Shown here piece by piece: positions 43,750-51,570 of a stretch of 64,000 nt of DNA (positions within the stretch are counted from its first letter, which is position 1; every line of letters starts with the position of its first letter). The notes beneath the pieces were generated by a model, which was not told the origin of the DNA, searched no databases, and worked only from the letters and a program-made list of their open reading frames with translations. Source of the DNA: Mycobacterium asiaticum DSM 44297 (lineage in GTDB: Bacteria; Actinomycetota; Actinomycetes; Mycobacteriales; Mycobacteriaceae). The stretch is taken from NCBI RefSeq assembly GCF_000613245.1, contig NZ_HG964938.1, positions 280,237-344,236 of the forward strand, in the 5' to 3' direction. A program made the position numbers and the translations under genes.

Positions 43750-44335
43750 CCGCCAGCCCGGCACGCACCCGCTCCGGTAGCGAGCCGCCATGGCTCAACC
43801 AGTCGTCCAGCGCGATCCGGACGGTGGCCATCGCCAGTGCGCCGATCAGTCGGGGCCGCGGATCCAGCGGCGCCAATTCGGGTATGCGCGACGCTACGAG
43901 GTCCGCGATCGCCGCCTCGTAGCGCACATAGATGTGCAGCGTCCAGGCGTCCAGGGTCTCCGATGACCTGGTGAGCGTGGCCAGTTCGCGTATCTGGTCC
44001 TCGATCTCGGCGAAGCCGTCACCCAGTTCGCCAAAGGCCGCGACCACCGCCTCGCCGGCGGACAGGCCTTCCGGTTGGTGGGCCAGCGCCGTGGTGATCC
44101 GCTCCAGCCACTGGACATTCACCCCTTCGGCGACGGCGTCCTCCTTGGAGTTGAAGTAGCGAAAGAAAGTCGCACGTCCGATCGCGGCGGTCTCGGCGAT
44201 CCGGTCCACCGTCGCGCCGGCCAGGCCGACACTTCCCACCAATTGCGCCGCGGCCGCGGCAATGCGCTGCCGGGTCGCAGCGCGCCGTTGCTCGACAAGA
44301 GATTGCCGCGAAGTGCTGGCTATTGGATGAGACAT
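43733..44335 (-). CDS. TetR family regulator
   Basis: 200 residues. HTH: RRAATRQRIAAAAAQLVGSV, TVDRIAETAAIGRATFFRYF and NSKEDAVAEGVNVQWLERIT. The FFRYFNSKED form is typical of the TetR group with a MftR/AcrR-like C-terminal domain. Start at 44335 lies inside one arm of an inverted repeat. Divergent from the DUF1214 gene only 17 bases away and convergent (17-base overlap) with the other TetR. Confidence 0.89.
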   Translation of the reverse strand: MSHPIASTSRQSLVEQRRAATRQRIAAAAAQLVGSVGLAGATVDRIAETAAIGRATFFRYFNSKEDAVAEGVNVQWLERITTALAHQPEGLSAGEAVVAAFGELGDGFAEIEDQIRELATLTRSSETLDAWTLHIYVRYEAAIADLVASRIPELAPLDPRPRLIGALAMATVRIALDDWLSHGGSLPERVRAGLAVISIG

Positions 44336-44355
44336 AGTCTAAGTATGAGACTATG
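44333..44355. promoter_or_regulatory. Symmetric operator/promoter covering two divergent starts
   Basis: CATAGTCT (44333-44340) and AGACTATG (44348-44355) are perfect 8-base arms with a 7-base spacer. Each arm contains one start codon (TetR CAT at 44333-44335, DUF1214 ATG at 44353-44355) and a TAGTCT -10-like box 12 bases from the opposite start. No ribosome-binding site fits in the 17-base gap, so very short or no leaders are expected. Confidence 0.6.
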
Positions 44356-45432
44356 ACTCAAGCCGAGGCGCCGCAGGCCCTGGCCTCGTGGCGGTTCTTC
44401 CAGGAAATGTTGGGCAACGTCACCAACGTGGTGATTGAGGACGCCGAGTCGGACCGGGAACTCGCCGAAGGGTTGCGGGTGATCGCGCGCGTGAGCTCGC
44501 TGTGCGCGCAGCTGTCCGTGGAAGCCGACCCGGATCAGCCATGGTTCTTCGACATGTGTTCGCCCACGCGGATGATCGGCGGCCCGAATCCGGACGGCAA
44601 TTACTACCTCGCCATGATCCGCGGTGACCGCCGATACCGCATCACCGGCACCCGCGGGACCAGCGCCTATCTCGGCATTCAGATCCTTGCCGGCACCGGG
44701 CTGACGCCGCGACGCATGGCCGGATATCTCAGCGACGCCGACCTGGTCTTGCACTCGGGCGATTTCGAGCTGGTGCTGGCCACCGAGGAGCCGGCCGACA
44801 GCGGCGGCGCGCAGTGGCTGAAGATTCCGCAGGACGCCTCGTCGGTGGTCGTCCGCGAGTACATCGGCGACCGCGCGTCCGAGCAGTTGGCCAGCCTGCA
44901 CATTGAGGCACTCGACCCAGACCCCGTGACACCGCTGACCGACGCGGTACTCGCCGAGCAGTTCACCGCGATGGCCTGGTCGCTGATGAAGCTCACGACA
45001 CTGCACCGCACGATCAAGCCGGAGCTACTCGACAACCCCAATACCCTGCTCACCGCCGAGGCCGCTGACTTGGGCGCGGCCGACACCACCCCGGACAACC
45101 TGTACATGATCGGCACCTTCCGCCTCGACCCGGACGAAGCCCTGGTGCTCGACATCGCCCCGCCGGACACCCGGTATTGGAACGTCACCCTGGAAAGCAT
45201 CTGGCATGAGTGTCTGGAGCCGCCTCGCCGGCACAGCTCGGTGACCAACCGTGCCGTCACGCCGGACCCGGACGGCCGGGTGCGCATCGCGATTGCCGCC
45301 GAGGATCTTGGCTTGGGCCATTGGCTCGATACCGGGGGCCGGCATCGCGGGTTTGTGGTGCTGCGGTGGTTGGACAATCCGGCCGCGCCCGATGTCGAGG
45401 TGTCCGTGCGCCGGCGGGCTGCACAGCAATGA
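44353..45432 (+). CDS. DUF1214-type conserved protein
   Basis: 359 residues. The C-terminal part matches DUF1214 (AVTPDPDGRVRIAIAAEDLG, GRHRGFVVLRWLDNP), and the middle has RRYRITGTRGTSAYLGIQIL. No transmembrane segment or catalytic motif is seen. Its stop overlaps the sulfotransferase start (ATGA), so the two are co-translated. Mycobacteria often carry DUF1214 proteins next to sulfotransferase-like genes; a joint role in a lipid or sterol modification is inference only. Confidence 0.82.
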   Translation: MTQAEAPQALASWRFFQEMLGNVTNVVIEDAESDRELAEGLRVIARVSSLCAQLSVEADPDQPWFFDMCSPTRMIGGPNPDGNYYLAMIRGDRRYRITGTRGTSAYLGIQILAGTGLTPRRMAGYLSDADLVLHSGDFELVLATEEPADSGGAQWLKIPQDASSVVVREYIGDRASEQLASLHIEALDPDPVTPLTDAVLAEQFTAMAWSLMKLTTLHRTIKPELLDNPNTLLTAEAADLGAADTTPDNLYMIGTFRLDPDEALVLDIAPPDTRYWNVTLESIWHECLEPPRRHSSVTNRAVTPDPDGRVRIAIAAEDLGLGHWLDTGGRHRGFVVLRWLDNPAAPDVEVSVRRRAAQQ

Positions 45433-46604
45433 CCGCGCTGCAGGACCGGTTCGCCCCGGAACGTTTGATCGCCACCGCGTGCGAAGAGGCCGGTTCCGAC
45501 GACTTCGGCGACGACGGCTGGCAGCCCGGACTGGAGTTGCTGGTCGACGGACTGCTCAACGAAGCGAGGCTGTCAGCCATCGGGGTGGAGATCGCCCATC
45601 TCGATCTCATGCGCGCCCTGAGGAACCGCCTCGACGTGATCGCTTGGCGTAAACAGCATCCGGAGGTCGCCGCCAAGGGCATCGACGCGCCGATTTTCAT
45701 CGTCGGCCAGCCCCGCACCGGGACGACGATCCTGTTCGATCTGCTGGCCCAGGATCCCGACCTGCGCGCGCCGCTGACCTGGGAGGTCGACGCGCCGTGT
45801 CCGGTACCGCAGCCGGCGACCTACCACGACGACCCCCGCATCGCCGTCACTCAAGCCAGCATCGAGATGTCCGAGCAGATCATCCCTGGTTTCCTGGCGT
45901 TCCACCCGATGGGCGCACTGGTCGGCCAGGAGTGCGTCCGCATCACCGCCAGCGAGTTCACCAGCATGATCTTCTCGGTGCAGTACCGCCTGCCGAGCTA
46001 CTACCGCTGGCTGCTGAACGACGCCGACCACGCCGGCGCCTACCGCTACCACCGAATCTTCTTGCAGCACCTGCAATCCGGCGTGCCGGGACAGTGGCTG
46101 CTGAAATCGCCGGCGCATCTGTGGCAGCTCGATGCGTTGTTCACCGAGTATCCCGACGCGCTGATCGTGCAGACGCACCGCGACCCGCTGAACGTCATCT
46201 CGTCGATCGCCGCGCTGACCCACCACCTGCGGCGGATGGGTAGCGACGAGTCCGAGATCGCCGAATGTGCGGCGCAGTCCTACGAGGAGATCGTCGTAGG
46301 CCTCGAGCGCGAGATGGCGCTGCGGGACAGCGGCAGAATCCCGGTCGATCGCGTGATCGACGTGCACTACGCCGATTTCATCAACGACCCCTGGACCACG
46401 ATCGGCGGCATCTACCGCAAGTTGGGCCGCGAGCTGCGGCCCGACACCGAAGCGCGGATGCGCGACTTCTTGGCCGCCCACCCCGGCGACGGCGGTCGGG
46501 GTCGATACACCTGGTCGGACACCGGCCTGGACGCCGACGAAGTCCGCGACCGGGTGCGCGCCTACCAGGACCGCTACGCGGTGCCCACCGAGCAGCTGCG
46601 CTGA
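45429..46604 (+). CDS. Sulfotransferase family protein
   Basis: 391 residues. The PAPS 5'-phosphosulfate loop PIFIVGQPRTGTTILFDLLA and the 3'-phosphate site THRDPLNVISSIAALTHHL are both present, together with LLKSPAHLWQLDALF, all features of the Stf3-like mycobacterial sulfotransferase family. ATG at 45429 overlaps the DUF1214 stop. Expected to transfer sulfate from PAPS to a hydroxyl on a lipid or small molecule in the cytosol. Acceptor unknown. Confidence 0.9.
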   Translation: MTALQDRFAPERLIATACEEAGSDDFGDDGWQPGLELLVDGLLNEARLSAIGVEIAHLDLMRALRNRLDVIAWRKQHPEVAAKGIDAPIFIVGQPRTGTTILFDLLAQDPDLRAPLTWEVDAPCPVPQPATYHDDPRIAVTQASIEMSEQIIPGFLAFHPMGALVGQECVRITASEFTSMIFSVQYRLPSYYRWLLNDADHAGAYRYHRIFLQHLQSGVPGQWLLKSPAHLWQLDALFTEYPDALIVQTHRDPLNVISSIAALTHHLRRMGSDESEIAECAAQSYEEIVVGLEREMALRDSGRIPVDRVIDVHYADFINDPWTTIGGIYRKLGRELRPDTEARMRDFLAAHPGDGGRGRYTWSDTGLDADEVRDRVRAYQDRYAVPTEQLR

Positions 46605-46618
46605 CCGTCCGAAGACGG
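46605..46618 (+). terminator. Small hairpin after sulfotransferase stop
   Basis: CCGTC-CGAA-GACGG lies directly after the stop and forms a 5-base stem with a 4-base loop. It is short, lacks a U-tract and may be only a weak terminator or an mRNA end. Confidence 0.3.
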
Positions 46619-46652
46619 GCGAAAATTCGAGCTGAGTTCTCTCCCACAAAAC

Positions 46653-47054
46653 GTGACGAACGACATAGACTTCCCGCTTGTGACGACCCCGTCGAACCCT
46701 TGGGGCGACGAACGACGGAGACTCTCGCAACAGCTGCAGATGCGAGGTCAGATTCTTGGCCGCAGGCAGGCGCGCCGGCTCAGCCGGCGCTTCGCGCTGG
46801 TCGGCGTTGACATTCCGCCGAGGCGCCTTCAGCAATTGGTCACCGGTTCACCCGTGGCGGACAGAGAAATGACCGACGTCAATTTCGCGCTTATCGCCAC
46901 TCAATACAACCGCGAGAAAAAGAGCGCGAAAGTCGCGCATGCACAACGGCGTTGCAAACATGCGGCGATATGCGCGGGCCTGGTTCTGGTCGCGCTCAAT
47001 TTCCTGTTCTGCATTGCCTATCTCTTTTTCACACTGACGCAGCAGGCCCTGTAA
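46653..47054 (+). CDS. Small protein with C-terminal membrane segment
   Basis: 133 residues. A basic, Arg-rich N-terminal part (RRLSQQLQMRGQILGRRQAR) precedes one hydrophobic segment near the C-terminus (ICAGLVLVALNFLFCIAYLF). No known domain recognised. GTG at 46653 is the first in-frame start but has a poor ribosome-binding site; a GTG at 46680 is the alternative. It lies 40 bases before a PE_PGRS gene on the same strand, possibly co-transcribed. Probably tail-anchored in the membrane. Function unknown. Confidence 0.65.
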   Translation: MTNDIDFPLVTTPSNPWGDERRRLSQQLQMRGQILGRRQARRLSRRFALVGVDIPPRRLQQLVTGSPVADREMTDVNFALIATQYNREKKSAKVAHAQRRCKHAAICAGLVLVALNFLFCIAYLFFTLTQQAL

Positions 47055-47094
47055 CCAGCCATGCAATAGGTGCCGATGGCACAGGAGCCAATCA

Positions 47095-48171
47095 ATGTCT
47101 TACGTGCTAGCGGCGCCGGAATTTCTCACCGCCGCGGCCACCGATATCGCCGGCATCGGCGCGGCGATCAGGGCAGCCACCGCGGCCGGCCCTGCCACCG
47201 AAATGCTGGCCGCCGGCGCCGACGAGGTGTCGATTGCGATTGCGGAGCTCTTCGCCCGAAATGCGCAGTCGTATCGGGCGGTCAGCGCCCAAGTGGCCGC
47301 TGTTCATGAGCAATTCGTGCAGGCACTACGCGCCGCCGGCGGCTCCTACGCCGCCACCGAAACGGCCAGTCTCGAGACCCTGCTGCAGCGGGCCCCGCAA
47401 GTCCTACTCGACGCCGTCAACGCGCCCGCCCAAGCCGCAACCGGACGCCCATTGATTGGGAACGGCGTCGACGGACGGCCTTTCACGGGTGAGTCGGGCG
47501 GCCCGGGCGGGTGGCTGCTGGGCAACGGCGGCAACGGCGGCTCCGGGGGTCCCGGCCGATTCGGCGGGCGCGGCGGCGATGCCGGGTTGATCGGCAACGG
47601 CGGCAACGGCGGGCAGGGCGGGATCAGCACCGCGATCAACAAGATCGCGCCGCTCGGCGGTAACGGCGGTAACGGCGGCTGGCTGTTGGGCAACGGCGGC
47701 TCCGGCGGTCAGGGCGGACAGGGCGGCGCGAACATGATCGGTGGCTGGGGTGGTTTCGGCGGCAGCGCCGGCTGGTTCGGCAACGGTGGCGCGGGCGGCC
47801 CGGGCGGCAGCGGCCCCTTGGGTGGCGGCGACGGCGGCAACGGCGGTAACGGCGGACAGTACTTCGGTAACGGCGGCGCGGGCGGCGACGGATTCGGATC
47901 CAGCACCTCCGCGCGCGGCGGGATCGGCGGTGACGGTGGCGATGGCGGCCAGATCGGTAACGGCGGTCGCGGCGGTCGCGGTGGCGACGCCTCGCCGGTG
48001 GACGGGACGGCCGGGCCGGGCGGCAGCGGCGGCAGCGCGCAACTGATCGGCGACGGCGGAGACGGCGGCGCCGGTGGTTCCGGGTTCACCCCCGCGCACG
48101 GCGGCACCGGCGGCAGTCGCGGTGAACTGCTCGGCCGGGCCGGCCTGCCCGGACCGGACGGACTCGGGTAG
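47095..48171 (+). CDS. PE_PGRS family protein
   Basis: 358 residues. PE domain 1-95 (MSYVLAAPEFLTAAATDIAG), then the GRPLIGNGVDGRPF hinge and a PGRS region of GGxGG and GNGG repeats to the end (TPAHGGTGGSRGELLGRAGL). No extra C-terminal domain. AGGAGCC precedes the ATG. Predicted type VII substrate and surface protein. The Gly/Ala-rich DNA is repetitive and liable to length changes. Confidence 0.93.
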   Translation: MSYVLAAPEFLTAAATDIAGIGAAIRAATAAGPATEMLAAGADEVSIAIAELFARNAQSYRAVSAQVAAVHEQFVQALRAAGGSYAATETASLETLLQRAPQVLLDAVNAPAQAATGRPLIGNGVDGRPFTGESGGPGGWLLGNGGNGGSGGPGRFGGRGGDAGLIGNGGNGGQGGISTAINKIAPLGGNGGNGGWLLGNGGSGGQGGQGGANMIGGWGGFGGSAGWFGNGGAGGPGGSGPLGGGDGGNGGNGGQYFGNGGAGGDGFGSSTSARGGIGGDGGDGGQIGNGGRGGRGGDASPVDGTAGPGGSGGSAQLIGDGGDGGAGGSGFTPAHGGTGGSRGELLGRAGLPGPDGLG

Positions 48172-48238
48172 CGGTACCCAGGCAGGACGAGTAGAACTAC
48201 GCAGGCGTGGGCGGCTGTCGAACGGCGATGCTGCTTGA

Positions 48239-49585
48239 ATGACCTCTCTGACGGGCTTTCCCAGCCCTGCTGAACTGGCTGCGCGCACACCACTTGGCCG
48301 CGACCGCGCCCTCGACGTCATCCGCATCACCGCTTTGATCGGCGTGGTGATCGGCCACACCGTGATGGCGATCAGCATCATCCGCGGCGGCGTACTCATT
48401 TGGGACAACCTGCTCACCACGTCGGTGGCATTTCAGGCGCTGACGTGGATCTTCCAGATCATGCCCCTGTTCTTCTTCGCCGGTACCGCGGCGTGCCTGA
48501 CCTCGTGGCAGCCCGGCACCAACTGGGGCGGCTGGCTCATGAAGCGCAGCACGCGGCTGTTCCGGCCGGTGTTCTACTATCTGGCGTTCTGGGCGCTAGC
48601 TCTGGCCGTGCTGTATCCGGCTCTGCCACAACACGTTTACGAGCCGGTGGCCGGCATCAGCATTCAGTTGCTGTGGTTCCTCGGCGTCTACGTCGTGGTG
48701 CTGGCGGCGATTCCCTTGCTGCACCGGATCACCACACCAGCCCGGCTGGCCGCGAGCGTCATGGGTGTCTACGCGCTGGTCGCCCTCGTCGACGCGGTCC
48801 GGCTGCACTGGCCCGCCGCGGCACCGATCGGTTACCTCAACCTCGTCGCCTGGCTCATCCCGGGCATGTTCGGGGTCGCCTACCGGCGCGAGCTGATGAC
48901 CCGGCGGACGGCGCTGATGACGGCGCTGGCCCTGGTTGCGGTCGACGTGGCGCTGGTCCGGTGGGGGCCCTACGAGTTGAGCCTGGTCGGCATCGAGGGC
49001 CAGCGCCTGGCCAACATGAGCCCGCCGTCACTCTTGCTCGCCGGACACGCAATCGTGCTGAGCGCGTTGGCAATCGCCGCGGCGCCCGCGATCAACCGGT
49101 GGGCACGGCGACCGCGCGTGTGGTGGCTGACCGCGATCGGCAACTCCGGGGCGATGACCCTGTACCTGTGGCACATGCCCGCGTTGTTGGGGGTGCACGT
49201 GCTGTTCGACACCTTCGGTCAGCCACGCTTCCCGGGCCAGCCGGACTTTCTGCTGGTCACCTTCGCGCAGCTGTTCATCATGATTGCGGTGGTGGCGGTG
49301 CTGTTCCTCGCGCTGCGCCCATTGGAAAACAACCCGCTGCGGGGCTGGGACGGCGTCCCGCCGATCACCTCGGCCGGGCGGGGCACCGTTGTCGGCGTGC
49401 TGCTCTGCGTGGCGGGGGCAGCGATCCTCACCGCGGTGAAGTGGGGGCTCAAGGATGACGGGCTGGTGTGCGTCTCGATCATGCTCGTCGCGTTGATGGC
49501 CGCGCGGCTACTGGCGGCGGTGCGCCCGTCCGTCGCGTTGTCAGTCCCCCGTGGCAGCCAAGAGGTCCTGCAACGCGCGGCGTAA
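48239..49585 (+). CDS. Acyltransferase 3 family membrane protein
   Basis: 448 residues with about ten hydrophobic segments. The N-terminal RDRALDVIRITALIGVVIGH carries the conserved Arg and the His of the H-x4-R-type acyltransferase 3 family, and MPLFFFAGTAACLTSWQPGT and LWHMPALLGVHVLFD are further landmarks. These proteins acetylate or acylate sugars or lipids at the membrane. The last 45 bases overlap the end of the convergent MarR gene. Acceptor unknown. Confidence 0.87.
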   Translation: MTSLTGFPSPAELAARTPLGRDRALDVIRITALIGVVIGHTVMAISIIRGGVLIWDNLLTTSVAFQALTWIFQIMPLFFFAGTAACLTSWQPGTNWGGWLMKRSTRLFRPVFYYLAFWALALAVLYPALPQHVYEPVAGISIQLLWFLGVYVVVLAAIPLLHRITTPARLAASVMGVYALVALVDAVRLHWPAAAPIGYLNLVAWLIPGMFGVAYRRELMTRRTALMTALALVAVDVALVRWGPYELSLVGIEGQRLANMSPPSLLLAGHAIVLSALAIAAAPAINRWARRPRVWWLTAIGNSGAMTLYLWHMPALLGVHVLFDTFGQPRFPGQPDFLLVTFAQLFIMIAVVAVLFLALRPLENNPLRGWDGVPPITSAGRGTVVGVLLCVAGAAILTAVKWGLKDDGLVCVSIMLVALMAARLLAAVRPSVALSVPRGSQEVLQRAA

Positions 49586-50005
49586 TTCGGCCAGCCGGCG
49601 GGAGCCGAGGGTCTGCTCCCAGCTCTTCTCCAAAGCCAGTGCACTGGAACGCATGACACGCAATACGTGCCGACCGCGTGGGGTCAGTTCGATGATCCGG
49701 GTACGTGCGTCGACGGGATTGGACTCGCGGATCACATAGCCACCCCGCTCCAACGCGGTGATTGCCTGCGCCACCGCCTGCCGACTTATCCCGAGCCGAT
49801 CGGCCAGATCCGAGGCGTGCAACCCCCCGCCGGCCAACGGAACGAGCGCCACGGCCTGCGCCGGCCTGATGCCGTCGAGCCCGGCGGCCGTGAATGCCCC
49901 CAGCAGCCGCGGACCACCAGTAGCCGCCACTAGTTGCATCAGGGCCGGCACCGTCGGTTCCCACTGAGCATCCGCCAGACGTCGCATGAATGCCGAGTCT
50001 GCCAT
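49541..50005 (-). CDS. MarR family transcriptional regulator
   Basis: 154 residues. Winged HTH: GLHASDLADRLGISRQAVAQ, AITALERGGYVIRESNPVDA and RTRIIELTPRGRHVLRVMRS. Start taken as ATG at 50005 (MADSAFMRRL); an ATG at 49987 is also possible. Divergent from lpqC across 58 bases, with a near-consensus MarR operator between them. 45-base convergent overlap with the acyltransferase gene. Confidence 0.88.
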   Translation of the reverse strand: MADSAFMRRLADAQWEPTVPALMQLVAATGGPRLLGAFTAAGLDGIRPAQAVALVPLAGGGLHASDLADRLGISRQAVAQAITALERGGYVIRESNPVDARTRIIELTPRGRHVLRVMRSSALALEKSWEQTLGSRRLAELRRALQDLLAATGD

Positions 50006-50016
50006 CTCCACCAAGT

Positions 50017-50035
50017 TTGACAAGTTACTTGTCAA
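50017..50035. promoter_or_regulatory. MarR-type operator palindrome
   Basis: TTGACAAGTTACTTGTCAA has perfect 8-base arms around TTA, the size and core (CAAG...CTTG) often bound by MarR dimers. It lies 11 bases from the MarR start and 28 before lpqC. Confidence 0.72.
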
Positions 50036-50063
50036 TCTCGCCCGGCCCTGCCACCATGGACTG

Positions 50064-51005
50064 ATGGCCTCGCGACATGCCCGGACCTGGCAAGTGTTGG
50101 TGGTAGCCGCCCTTGCGACGTTGCTGGCCGGGTGTTTCGGCGGTGGCCACGCCGTCGGATCCCCGGACCATCCCACGATCCCGGTCGGTCAGTCCTCGCA
50201 AACCATCCAATGGGCCGGCAGCAGCAGGACTTTCCACCTCTACCGCCCGGCGGGTTTGACCGAAGCGGCCCCGTTGGTGGTGATGCTGCACGGCGGATTC
50301 GGCAACGGAGCCCAGGCCGAACGCTCCTACCACTGGGACAGTACGGCCGACCGGGGCCACTTCCTGGTCGCCTATCCCGATGGTCAGGGCCGAGCGTGGA
50401 ACGCCGGCTCATGTTGCGGAGGCCCCGCACAGTCCAACCTCGACGACGTCGGATTCCTCACCGCCATGGTCGGCGCGATAGCGCAACAGACGGCCGTTGA
50501 CATGAGCCGGGTATATGCCACCGGCATGTCCAACGGTGCCATGATGTCACTCCGATTGGCCTGCGAGACAGACACTTTCGCCGCTATCGCTCCCGTGGCA
50601 GGTACCACTGTGACCGATTGCTCGCGGGCCCGGCCGACCTCGGTACTGCAGATTCACGGCACGGCCGACGCCAGCGTGCCCTACAACGGCGGCCCCGGTA
50701 AGAGTTTGAAGTTCGACGGCAACCCGCGCGTCGACGGACCGGCCATACCGGCGGTGGCCGCCGCCTGGCGCGCCATCGACGGCTGCCCGGCACCGACCTC
50801 GACCACCGCCGGTGTGGTGACCACAGAGACGGCCGACTGTCCGGACGGTCGCACGGTTCGCTTGATCTCGGTGGCCGACGCGGGCCATCAATGGCCCGGC
50901 GGTGTCCGCGGACCGCTGTTGGACCGGCTGGGTTTGCCGCAACCCTCGACCGCGCTCGATGCCACCGACACCATCTGGGAGTTCTTCGCCCAGCACCACC
51001 GCTGA
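50064..51005 (+). CDS. lpqC: LpqC-like lipoprotein esterase
   Basis: 313 residues. Signal segment VLVVAALATLLAGC ends in lipobox LAGC. The alpha/beta-hydrolase/PHB-depolymerase-like domain has VVMLHGGFGNGAQAERSYHW, nucleophile GMSNGAM, acid HGTADASVPYNGG and catalytic His AGHQWPGG. This is the plan of mycobacterial LpqC, an exported polyhydroxybutyrate-depolymerase-like esterase. ATG at 50064 chosen because it gives a normal-length signal. MarR operator upstream suggests control by the divergent regulator. Confidence 0.88.
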   Translation: MASRHARTWQVLVVAALATLLAGCFGGGHAVGSPDHPTIPVGQSSQTIQWAGSSRTFHLYRPAGLTEAAPLVVMLHGGFGNGAQAERSYHWDSTADRGHFLVAYPDGQGRAWNAGSCCGGPAQSNLDDVGFLTAMVGAIAQQTAVDMSRVYATGMSNGAMMSLRLACETDTFAAIAPVAGTTVTDCSRARPTSVLQIHGTADASVPYNGGPGKSLKFDGNPRVDGPAIPAVAAAWRAIDGCPAPTSTTAGVVTTETADCPDGRTVRLISVADAGHQWPGGVRGPLLDRLGLPQPSTALDATDTIWEFFAQHHR

Positions 51006-51015
51006 TCGGGCCGCG

Positions 51016-51570
51016 CTAGCCACGCCTGGTGGGCCACACCGCCATTCGGTCGATGATCCGGTCGCGCAACACGAGCGTGTGGAACAGCACCGCGCAGACG
51101 TGGGCGGTGAACGTCAGGAACAACAGGAAAGCGAAGGCCTCGTGGCACTGCCGTAGCAGCGCGTAGACGTCGATGCTTTGCGGAGCGATGCCGGGCAAGT
51201 GGAACGGGCCCAGCGACACAATAGGGTTCCGGGCGGCCGAGAGCATCGCCCATCCGGTCAACGGCTGGGCGATCAGCAGCGCATACAGCAGGTATTCCGA
51301 CCAGGACGCGATGCGCCGTTCCACCGGTCCCATGGTCGTCAGGAACGGCGGCAACGTGTGGGTGAGCCGGTTGATGAGCCGGATCACCGCGAAGATGAGG
51401 ATTAGCACCCCTAGCGGGCGGTGGATCGCCAGCAGCAGGGGGTAGTAAGTCAGCGACGCCACCATTGTCACGCCGATCAGTAGTTGGGCGATCACCATCG
51501 GTGCCATCAACCAGTGCAGAATGCGCGACGACACCGCGAAACGTGGCGCTACGGCGGTTGTTTCGGCCAT
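51016..51570 (-). CDS. Cytochrome b561
   Basis: 184 residues with four transmembrane segments and the heme-ligand His pattern: RILHWLMAPMVIAQLLIG, AIHRPLGVLILIFAVIRLIN, CHEAFAFLLFLTFTAHVCAV and LFHTLVLRDRI. It moves electrons across the membrane to a periplasmic partner. ATG overlaps the upstream peroxidase stop by one base (TGATG), a strong sign that the two proteins work together. Confidence 0.9.
   Translation of the reverse strand: MAETTAVAPRFAVSSRILHWLMAPMVIAQLLIGVTMVASLTYYPLLLAIHRPLGVLILIFAVIRLINRLTHTLPPFLTTMGPVERRIASWSEYLLYALLIAQPLTGWAMLSAARNPIVSLGPFHLPGIAPQSIDVYALLRQCHEAFAFLLFLTFTAHVCAVLFHTLVLRDRIIDRMAVWPTRRG

Noticed and set aside
47095..48171. Repeated GGCGGC-rich DNA looking like a CRISPR or satellite array
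   Set aside because: It is the PGRS coding repeat; units are uneven and in frame, with no spacers.
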